NCBI GenBank assembly: GCA_028714075.1
Contig: JAQTMZ010000004.1
Location: forward strand, 1-64,000
Reading direction: 5' to 3'
Source of the DNA: Gallionella sp.
GTDB taxonomy: Bacteria; Pseudomonadota; Gammaproteobacteria; Burkholderiales; Gallionellaceae
Length of the DNA: 64,000 nucleotides
Shown piece after piece: positions 56,435 to 64,000 of the stretch. The translations under genes and the position numbers were made by a program. Position 1 is the stretch's first letter, and the number at the start of each line of letters is the position of its first letter. The notes under the pieces are model-generated. The model worked only from the letters and a program-made list of their open reading frames with translations. It made no database searches and was not told the origin of the DNA.

Positions 56435-57940
56435 ATGAAAACCATGGAACCCTGTACGCTGGTGATCTTCGGTGCAGCCGGCAACCTGAGCCGGCTCAAA
56501 CTGATTCCGTCGCTGTTTCGCCTCGAGCTGGCCAAGCGGCTGCCGGAGCATGTGGTCATACTCGGTTGCAGCATCGAGCTGCGCCAGCGCGAGGAATGGA
56601 TCGCCGAGGTCGTCAAGATGCTGGAGCCGATCTATAAAGCGGGGATAGACAAAGCGGCGCTGGAACGCTTCTGCGCGCGCATGCACTACCATGCCATTCC
56701 GCCCGGCGATGATGCGGCCTATCAGCGTCTGAAGCAGACGCTGGAAGAGAACAAGAATTTCCCTCCCAACATGGTGTTCTACATGTCGGTCAGCCCGGCC
56801 GCATTCCCGGAGATCGTCGATAAACTGGGCAACGTGAATTTACTCAAGGAAGAGCACGGCTGGCGCCGTGTGGTGATCGAGAAACCGTTTGGCTACGACT
56901 TGTTGAGCGCGCAGACCCTGCAAGGCAGCCTGTACAAACACCTGAACGAACCGCAGATCTACCGCATCGACCATTACCTCGGCAAGGGCACGGTGCAGAA
57001 CGTGATGGTGTTCCGCTTCGCCAACCTGTTGCTGGAGCCGCTGTGGAACCACCACTACATCGACCATGTGCAGATCACCCAATCCGAGACGCTGGGGGTC
57101 GGGGGACGCGCCGGTTATTACGAAGGGGCCGGTGCGCTGCGCGACATGATCCAGAGCCATTTGTTGCAATTGCTGGCGCTGGTGGCGATGGAGCCGCCGC
57201 TGACCATATCTGCTGAGCACTTGCGCGACGAGAAAGTGAAAGTGCTGAAGGCGATACGGCCGATCACGCAGAACTCGGTGCATGCCCACGCATTCCGCGC
57301 ACAATATACCAGCGGCACCATCGATGGACAGACAGTTCCCGGCTATCTGGAAGAGCCCGGTGTAGCCGCAGACAGCACCACGGAAACTTACGCGGCAATC
57401 AAATTATTCATCGACAACTGGCGCTGGGCGGGCGTGCCGTTTTACTTACGCACCGGCAAGCGCATGGCGGAAGGCAGCTCGGCCATCTGCATCCGCTTCA
57501 AGAGTCCGCCGCAGGATTTGCTGCGCAAAACGCGCCAGGGGCCGCCGCAGCCGAACTGGATCATGCTGGGTATCCAGCCCGATGATTGCATGAAAATCGA
57601 GATGCAGGTCAAGGTGCCGGGGCTGGATCTGCATACCCGTTCCATCAGCCTGGACGCCACTTATCGCAAGGACAGCGATGAGGATTTCGATGCTTACGCC
57701 GGCCTGTTGCTGGACGTGATGCAGGGCGATCCTTCGCTGTTCCTGCGCATCGACGAAGTGGAAGCGGCGTGGCGCGTGGTAGACCCGATCCTCAAGGTAT
57801 GGGCGATGGAGCGCGACTTCATCAACACTTATCAGGCGGGCAGCTGGGGGCCGCGCGGCACTTACCGGCTGTTCGACCGCGACGACCAGTTCTGGCGCCA
57901 TTCGCTGAATCTGGATGGTGCCAACATCGAGGCATACTGA
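56435..57940 (+). CDS. zwf: Glucose-6-phosphate 1-dehydrogenase
   Basis: A 501-aa enzyme making 6-phosphogluconolactone and NADPH. IFGAAGNLSRLKLIPSLFRL binds the cofactor; VVIEKPFGYDL and RIDHYLGKGTVQN surround the active site. In most relatives the latter reads GKE; here the Glu is Gly, while the catalytic His region is intact. Length is normal. It is 15 nt after gnd and overlaps glk when the ATG start of glk is used. Confidence 0.96.
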   Translation: MKTMEPCTLVIFGAAGNLSRLKLIPSLFRLELAKRLPEHVVILGCSIELRQREEWIAEVVKMLEPIYKAGIDKAALERFCARMHYHAIPPGDDAAYQRLKQTLEENKNFPPNMVFYMSVSPAAFPEIVDKLGNVNLLKEEHGWRRVVIEKPFGYDLLSAQTLQGSLYKHLNEPQIYRIDHYLGKGTVQNVMVFRFANLLLEPLWNHHYIDHVQITQSETLGVGGRAGYYEGAGALRDMIQSHLLQLLALVAMEPPLTISAEHLRDEKVKVLKAIRPITQNSVHAHAFRAQYTSGTIDGQTVPGYLEEPGVAADSTTETYAAIKLFIDNWRWAGVPFYLRTGKRMAEGSSAICIRFKSPPQDLLRKTRQGPPQPNWIMLGIQPDDCMKIEMQVKVPGLDLHTRSISLDATYRKDSDEDFDAYAGLLLDVMQGDPSLFLRIDEVEAAWRVVDPILKVWAMERDFINTYQAGSWGPRGTYRLFDRDDQFWRHSLNLDGANIEAY

Positions 57941-58937
57941 TACCTTGAAACAATTTCTTGCAGGCGACATCGGCGGAACCAAGACGCGACTTGCGGTCGT
58001 TGAGGTCAGCGGTACGCGAGTCCGGGTGGCGCATGAAGCCGCTTATCCGAGCCGCGACTACGCCGCGTTTGAAACATTGCTCGGCGATTTTCTTTCCGGC
58101 AGCGAAACTCCCGCTCTTGCAGCCTTCGGCATCGCCGGGCCGGTGCAGGGCAGGGTAGTGCAGACCACCAATCTGCCTTGGCGCATCGATGCCGATGCAT
58201 TGCAGCGCCAGTTCGGTTTTGCGCGCTGCACGTTGCTCAACGATCTGGAAGCGACCGCCTACGGCCTGCCCGCGTTGGGTGCGGAAGACCTGCTCACCCT
58301 GCAAGCCGGTGCGCCGGGCGCCAGCGGCAACGCTGCCGTGATCGCCGCCGGCACGGGTCTCGGCGAAGCCGGTTTGTTCTGGGATGGGCAACATCACCAG
58401 CCGTTCGCTACCGAAGGCGGGCATGCCAGCTTCAGCCCCAGCGATGAAATTGAGATCGCCTTCCTGCGTCATTTGCAGCAACAACATCGGCATGTCAGTT
58501 GGGAGCGCGTCGTGTCAGGCATGGGGCTGGTGAGCCTGCACGAGTTCCTGTGCCTGCATCACGCTGTTGCAGCGCCGCAATGGCTGAGAGAAGAAATGCA
58601 CAGCGGCGATGCGGCGGCAGCCATCTCCGCCGCCGCCTTGTCCGGCCGCGATGAAATCTGTGTCGAAACGCTGGCGCGGTTCGTGCGACTATACGGCGCG
58701 GAAGCGGGCAACCTCGCGCTCAAGGTGATGAGCCGCGGCGGGCTGTATCTGGGCGGCGGCATCGCGCCGAAGATATTGCCGCTGTTGCAGATCGGGGCGT
58801 TTCTTGACGCGTTCCTGAACAAGGGACGGATGCGCCCGCTGCTCGAAGCCATGCCGGTCAGGGTGATCTTGAACGACCGCGCCGCACTGTTCGGCCCGGC
58901 GCTGCGCGCCGCGCAACTCGCCGACGAGGTAGCATGA
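57915..58937 (+). CDS. glk: Glucokinase
   Basis: A 340-aa ROK-unrelated bacterial glucokinase (Glk type). FLAGDIGGTKTRLAVVE is the phosphate-1 motif; FGIAGPVQGRVVQTTNLPWRID, LLNDLEATAYGLPAL, AAGTGLGEAGLFW, and EGGHASFSP are conserved. The ATG lies in the zwf end; the TTG at 57945 (LKQFLAGD) gives a product of more usual length and may be the true start. It overlaps pgl by 4 nt. Confidence 0.93.
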   Translation: MVPTSRHTDTLKQFLAGDIGGTKTRLAVVEVSGTRVRVAHEAAYPSRDYAAFETLLGDFLSGSETPALAAFGIAGPVQGRVVQTTNLPWRIDADALQRQFGFARCTLLNDLEATAYGLPALGAEDLLTLQAGAPGASGNAAVIAAGTGLGEAGLFWDGQHHQPFATEGGHASFSPSDEIEIAFLRHLQQQHRHVSWERVVSGMGLVSLHEFLCLHHAVAAPQWLREEMHSGDAAAAISAAALSGRDEICVETLARFVRLYGAEAGNLALKVMSRGGLYLGGGIAPKILPLLQIGAFLDAFLNKGRMRPLLEAMPVRVILNDRAALFGPALRAAQLADEVA

Positions 58938-59632
58938 GCGGTTATAACTTGCCGAACGCGCAGGCCATTTTCATCCACGACAATCTCGATGACCTGAGCC
59001 TCGCAGTCGCGCAGCGCATCGCGGCAGAGGCAGCGCAGGCGATCGCCGCGCGCGGCGTGTTTAATCTGGTGCTGGCCGGCGGCGAAACGCCGCGCCGCTG
59101 CTACGAAAAGCTGCGCGGCCTCGCCATCGATTGGGCGCATGTCCAGCTCTATATCGGCGATGAACGTTGCCTGCCCAAGGGCGATGCCCAGCGCAACGAC
59201 ACGATGATCCGCGCGACCCTGCTGGAGCATATTGCCATCCCGCCGGACAACATCCATTTCATCCCGTCCGAACTGGGCGCCCAAGCCGCTGCCGCCGCCT
59301 ATACGGCCATGCTGGAAAAAATTGCCGCATTGGATATGGTGCTGCTGGGCATGGGCGAAGACGGACATACCGCCAGCCTGTTTCCCGGTAATACAGCCAC
59401 CGAAAGCGCGGCGCTGGCCGTGCCGGTATTCAACTCGCCCAAGCTGCCGCCGGAGCGGGTTTCGCTCGGCATGGATACGTTGAGTAGCGCGCGGCAGAAA
59501 CTATTTCTGGTGGCGGGTGCGGGCAAGCGCAACGCGCTGGAACAGATGTCGCACGGCGTATTGTTGCCCGCAGCACGCGTGAAGAATGCCGAGTGGCATA
59601 TCGATCACGCGGCATTGCCGGAAATTATCTGA
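58934..59632 (+). CDS. pgl: 6-phosphogluconolactonase
   Basis: A 232-aa DevB/SOL-type lactonase hydrolysing 6-phosphogluconolactone, between Zwf and Gnd. GVFNLVLAGGETPRRCYEKLR, VQLYIGDERCLPKGDAQRNDTM and MVLLGMGEDGHTASLFPG are diagnostic. ATGA overlap with glk. The operon therefore holds every step from glucose to ribulose 5-phosphate. Confidence 0.96.
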   Translation: MSGYNLPNAQAIFIHDNLDDLSLAVAQRIAAEAAQAIAARGVFNLVLAGGETPRRCYEKLRGLAIDWAHVQLYIGDERCLPKGDAQRNDTMIRATLLEHIAIPPDNIHFIPSELGAQAAAAAYTAMLEKIAALDMVLLGMGEDGHTASLFPGNTATESAALAVPVFNSPKLPPERVSLGMDTLSSARQKLFLVAGAGKRNALEQMSHGVLLPAARVKNAEWHIDHAALPEII

Positions 59633-59650
59633 AGCGTGGCATTGGAATAG

Positions 59651-59676
59651 CCCCTCTCCCGCAGGCGGGAGAGGGG
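59651..59676. terminator. cccctctcccgc/gcgggagagggg hairpin downstream of pgl
   Basis: A 12-bp perfect inverted repeat with a 2-nt centre, too tight for a loop without opening one or two pairs. No T tail follows. A sister repeat, cccttctcccgc/gcgggagaaggg, lies at 59725-59750. They likely form stable 3' hairpins for the pgl mRNA. Confidence 0.5.
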
Positions 59677-59724
59677 CGTTGAACATGAGCCACTCTTGTA
59701 TAATTCACACACCCTCATCCCCAG

Positions 59725-59750
59725 CCCTTCTCCCGCTTGCGGGAGAAGGG
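59725..59750. repeat. cccttctcccgc/gcgggagaaggg inverted repeat
   Basis: Second member of the ctctcccgc hairpin pair in the pgl-fabG gap, preceded by catccccagc, a composition typical of dispersed repeats of this kind in proteobacteria. Confidence 0.6.
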
Positions 59751-59791
59751 AGCTACACCTAATTTGATTACATTTGCACAAGGAGCAACAC

Positions 59792-60535
59792 ATGACATTA
59801 CTGGGACAAATCGCACTGGTGACCGGCGCCAGCCGCGGCATCGGCCAGGCCATCGCTTTGGAACTCGGCAAACAGGGCGCAACGGTGATCGGCACCGCCA
59901 CCAGCGACAACGGTGCGCAGGCGATCAGCGCGTATCTCGACGCGGCGGAGATCAAGGGTGCGGGCATGGTGCTGAACGTCAACGATGCGGCGCAAACCGA
60001 ACATATGCTCGGCGAGCTGCGCAAACAATTCGGCGAAGTCTCGATCCTGGTGAACAACGCCGGCATCACCAAGGACAACCTGCTGGCGCGCATGACCGAC
60101 GAGGAATGGGACGAAGTGCTGGCGACCAACCTCAAATCGGTGTTCCGCCTTTCCCGCGCCGTGCTGCGCGCGATGATGAAGGCCAGAGGCGGGCGCATCA
60201 TCAGCATCGGGTCGGTGGTCGGCAGCATGGGCAACCCCGGCCAAGCCAACTACGCCGCCTCCAAGGCAGGCATGATCGGCTTCACCAAGTCGCTGGCGCA
60301 GGAGATCGGCAGCCGCAACATCACCGTGAACTGCATCGCCCCCGGCTTCATCGACACCGACATGACCCAGGGCCTGGGCGAAGAACAGCGCGCCAAACTG
60401 ATTGAACATGTGCCGCTGAAACGCCTCGGCCAGCCCGCCGATGTTGCCGCCGCCGTGGCCTTCCTTGCCGGGCCGGGGGCAACTTACATCACCGGCGTCA
60501 CGCTGCATGTGAATGGCGGGATGTATATGGAGTAG
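59792..60535 (+). CDS. fabG: 3-oxoacyl-ACP reductase FabG-type
   Basis: A 247-aa short-chain dehydrogenase reducing 3-oxoacyl-ACP in fatty-acid elongation. LVTGASRGIGQAIALELGKQGA (cofactor), NNAGITKDNLLARMTDEEWDEVLATNLKSVF, catalytic Ser-Tyr-Lys in SIGSVVGSMGNPGQANYAASKAGMIGFTK, and IAPGFIDTDMT are canonical FabG. AAGGAG precedes the ATG. It is away from an acp/fabD/fabF cluster, so it could be a second copy; that cannot be judged here. Confidence 0.92.
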   Translation: MTLLGQIALVTGASRGIGQAIALELGKQGATVIGTATSDNGAQAISAYLDAAEIKGAGMVLNVNDAAQTEHMLGELRKQFGEVSILVNNAGITKDNLLARMTDEEWDEVLATNLKSVFRLSRAVLRAMMKARGGRIISIGSVVGSMGNPGQANYAASKAGMIGFTKSLAQEIGSRNITVNCIAPGFIDTDMTQGLGEEQRAKLIEHVPLKRLGQPADVAAAVAFLAGPGATYITGVTLHVNGGMYME

Positions 60536-60605
60536 GGTGGTGGCTGTTGCTTGGGTGTGAACGTAATTTAAAGCTTACCCATTTTATGCAGAAGTTGTTT
60601 ATGTG

Positions 60606-60628
60606 TAGGGGCAGGTCTCAGACCTGCA
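60606..60628. repeat. gcaggtct/agacctgc palindrome
   Basis: gcaggtct-c-agacctgc is perfect, preceded by taggg. Another member of the taggggc-type repeats. Confidence 0.6.
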
Positions 60629-60958
60629 CTTGATCATTCAAAAACCAAGTCAACACCGCCGGAAGCCGCGCGTAGGTTGGGTGGAGCGCAGCGATACCCA
60701 ACAATAAAACAACATCAACTTCGCCGGGGGTAGCCCGGCAGCTAGTCACTTTCTTTTGCTTCGCCAAAAAGAAAGTAACCCAAGAAAAGGCGACCCCGGT
60801 TTGCCGCCCCCTACGGGGGTTCCCTCGCTCAGACGCAAACGAGCGGGGCTGCGGAACTCGCGCTGCGCGCTCAGACAGTCCTCGCCTAAACCTCCGCTCG
60901 CTTGCGCCTGATCGAGGCGGCGCTCAGGGGATGAAAATCAAAACCCAAAAGCAATAAG

Positions 60959-60984
60959 GCATGGTGAGCTGCGCTCACCATGCC
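60959..60984. terminator. aggcatggtgagc/gctcaccatgcct hairpin
   Basis: Thirteen-base arms with a tgc centre (aggcatggtgagc tgc gctcaccatgcctt), near the end of the minus-strand HEPN-like gene. It may close that transcript, though a T tail is weak. Confidence 0.5.
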
Positions 60985-61019
60985 TTGAAATCAAAGGCGA
61001 TACTGATACTTTCAATTAT

Positions 61020-61769
61020 TCAATATTTTTCAAAATTGGCTGCAGCATAGCCATCTTTCCATTCACACTTCGAACAAAGATCGGCATCTTCGTATCCAAC
61101 GACAGAATATAAGTAGTGTGCTTTGCATTTGACACATTGAAGAACATTTTCTCGGTGACCACATAACAGACACATCTCAGACTCTAGGTCAAAAGTGTCG
61201 TTGTGACACATTGGGCAGTCCACTGTTGGGATGCCTGAATCAAACAAGGTTTCTAAAATATGTGAACGCTGGGCTTCATAAAATTCAGCGTATTCATTTA
61301 GCTTTGCCCATTCTGGGTCATTAAGGCGCCTATCTGCCCAATCAAGGCCTAGTTCATCACAAGAAAATCGGAAGATGAAAACCAGCACATTGCCTATAAC
61401 GACCCTGGCTTCATCTTCGCTGATTTCAAATTCGTAATGTTCAATCTCGTTCCGTTTTTCGCGAATCGTCTTTAATGCACTCTGATCTGACCCTTTGAAC
61501 TCGACCCCACCAATTTTTTGCAGTCTGCGTAACGCATTTGCAGCACTAACAGTAAAAGCAGTGGTAGATGGATATTTATCGATATCGGATAGGACAAAAG
61601 CAGGATGTATTTTTCTCAAGCGCTCTTTGAATAAAAGCTCTGCTGTATGCGATAAATCAATAATGACGCGCTTAAAATTGCCTGCATTCGCACGTTTATC
61701 AAGAGTCAAATGGCCAATAGCGTGCTCGAGGCTATCAAGTGCATTTTCGATGAGATTGAATTTGTGCAT
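61020..61769 (-). CDS. HEPN-like protein with C-terminal zinc ribbons
   Basis: A 249-aa protein of unknown function. The N-terminal half is helical and contains R106-N107-x3-H111 (IREKRNEIEHYEFEI), an R-x4-H HEPN signature. The C-terminal 70 residues carry four Cys pairs at 185/188, 200/203, 212/215 and 232/235, enough for two zinc sites. HEPN-zinc ribbon combinations may bind or cut RNA. The gene has lower GC than its neighbours. It stands alone between repeat regions, so transfer is possible. Confidence 0.72.
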   Translation of the reverse strand: MHKFNLIENALDSLEHAIGHLTLDKRANAGNFKRVIIDLSHTAELLFKERLRKIHPAFVLSDIDKYPSTTAFTVSAANALRRLQKIGGVEFKGSDQSALKTIREKRNEIEHYEFEISEDEARVVIGNVLVFIFRFSCDELGLDWADRRLNDPEWAKLNEYAEFYEAQRSHILETLFDSGIPTVDCPMCHNDTFDLESEMCLLCGHRENVLQCVKCKAHYLYSVVGYEDADLCSKCEWKDGYAAANFEKY

Positions 61770-61795
61770 ATGGTTCCACTTAACTAAGTATCAGC

Positions 61796-61836
61796 CCGGC
61801 AGGGCGGATGAGCCGAAGGCATTACGCTTTTCCGCC

Positions 61837-61847
<11 letters not shown>
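61796..61847. repeat. Dispersed repeat cagggcggatgagccgaaggc...ccgccctaca
   Basis: An imperfect palindrome of the tagggcggat/atccgcccta type, widely dispersed in proteobacteria, placed between the HEPN-like gene and the ABC-F gene and reaching into the stop end of the latter. Confidence 0.6.
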
Positions 61848-63690
<1,843 letters not shown>

Positions 63691-63730
63691 GGCGCAATGA
63701 TAACAGGGAGCTTATAAAGATTCAGATTTC

Positions 63731-63863
63731 GTCGTTCCGGCGCAGGCCGGAATCCAGTTTGTCATATAGCTCCGCGTAGCGGACAAAGCCGTATTTTGGT
63801 GTTGTTCTCACTTCGTGAGGGATTTGATAATTGTCTGGGTTCCGGCCTGCGCCGGAATGACGG
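63731..63863. repeat. Pair of ttccggcgcaggccggaa repeats in inverted orientation
   Basis: gtcgttccggcgcaggccggaatccag (63731-63757) and its near reverse complement ctgggttccggcctgcgccggaatgacgg (63834-63863) bracket about 76 nt. Each is itself palindromic at its core. This is a common dispersed repeat type; the paired arrangement could form a large cruciform or RNA hairpin. Confidence 0.75.
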
Positions 63864-63912
63864 TTGCTGCGACAATTTGACATGAACTCTCCTGCCGCCG
63901 GATAATCTGCCC

Positions 63913-64000
63913 ATGAACTCTCTGCACCCCATCCATCACGCACCAGCCCGTCATGTACAGGTTCGCTTGGTCGCGCGCCTGCGCGCGGTGTGGCATTTCG
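63913..64000 (+). CDS. Possible start of a plus-strand gene running off the window
   Basis: An ATG at 63913 opens a frame without stop to the edge (MNSLHPIHHAPARHVQVRLVARLRAVWHF). The Arg/Leu-rich end resembles the N-terminal helix of some acyltransferases, but with only 29 residues no family can be set and no ribosome site is evident. Confidence 0.3.
   Translation, partial: MNSLHPIHHAPARHVQVRLVARLRAVWHF

Larger units (their letters stand above)
60536..61019. other. Repeat-rich intergenic region
   Basis: No gene found. It holds a taggggcaggtctcagacctgca palindrome (60606-60628), a taggttgggtggagcgcagcgatacccaac repeat (60673-60702), and a long stretch (about 60735-60920: cactttcttttgcttcgcc...gaaagtaacccaagaaaaggcgaccccggtttgccg and onward) that resembles an intergenic element seen in many beta- and gammaproteobacterial genomes. 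A ggcatggtgagc / gctcaccatgcc hairpin (60959-60984) closes it. Confidence 0.7.

Overview
The window reads as a chromosomal segment of a betaproteobacterium. I infer the Nitrosomonadales/Gallionellaceae neighbourhood (Sideroxydans- or Gallionella-like) from gene orders such as hfq-hflX-hflK-hflC-DUF2065-hisZ-purA, rpsF-rpsR-rplI-dnaB and rpsB-tsf-pyrH-frr-uppS-cdsA-dxr-rseP-bamA-skp-lpxD-fabZ-lpxA-lpxB-rnhB, and from a haem-rich accessory set. The species assignment is weak. Most of the window is dense core genome. Two stretches (about 7.2-12.9 kb and 25.7-28.5 kb) are accessory, with lower GC, hypothetical genes and toxin-antitoxin pairs.

Layout. 1-72: 3' end of a tRNA and its terminator. 0.2-1.6 kb: ferredoxin/adrenodoxin-type NADP reductase. 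1.7-5.5 kb (minus strand): an operon for a sphaeroides haem protein (SHP, an oxygen-binding cytochrome c), a dihaem cytochrome c and a membrane cytochrome b561, followed by a QseB/QseC-type two-component system. A perfect CTTAAG-N5-CTTAAG box lies upstream. 5.6-7.2 kb: YgjP-type metallopeptidase and an RMD1/DUF155 protein. 7.4-12.9 kb: accessory island with two uncharacterised genes, a Sll1717-type P-loop ATPase, a DUF3800 protein and a HigBA pair with a clear promoter/operator. 12.9-19.6 kb (minus): VF530, purA, hisZ, DUF2065, hflC, hflK, hflX, hfq. 19.8-25.6 kb: an old-yellow-enzyme reductase, rpsF-rpsR-rplI (no priB), dnaB, a VasI/TagO-like periplasmic protein, yaeQ and msrA. 25.7-28.5 kb: a toxin-antitoxin pair, a zinc-ribbon/HIRAN protein, a small membrane protein and a HEPN-like protein. 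The last two are separated by a well-formed integron attC-like site, so they look like gene cassettes. 28.7-36.1 kb: smpB, ratA, rnfH, a PHP phosphoesterase, yciO-like, an M50 protease, trpS, scpA, scpB and a TrmH methyltransferase.

36.2-50.4 kb is the long translation / isoprenoid / outer-membrane biogenesis cluster from rpsB to rnhB. 50.5-53.1 kb holds an unusual signalling pair: a Ser/Thr kinase fused to a cyclic-nucleotide-binding-type domain, then a protein with the same type of sensor domain fused to a degenerate GGDEF domain. 53.3-60.5 kb: rep helicase, then an oxidative pentose-phosphate set (gnd, zwf, glk, pgl) and fabG. 60.5-64 kb: a repeat-rich spacer, a HEPN-like zinc-ribbon protein, an ABC-F ATPase and a repeat-rich end.

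Several families of imperfect palindromic dispersed repeats sit in intergenic spaces, some inside operons (for example between fabZ and lpxA). The most interesting observations are the SHP operon with its own regulators and a matching tandem box, the attC-bounded cassettes, the kinase/GGDEF pair and the ATPase/DUF3800 island. All identifications are by reading translated sequence and remembered family signatures; no database search was run.
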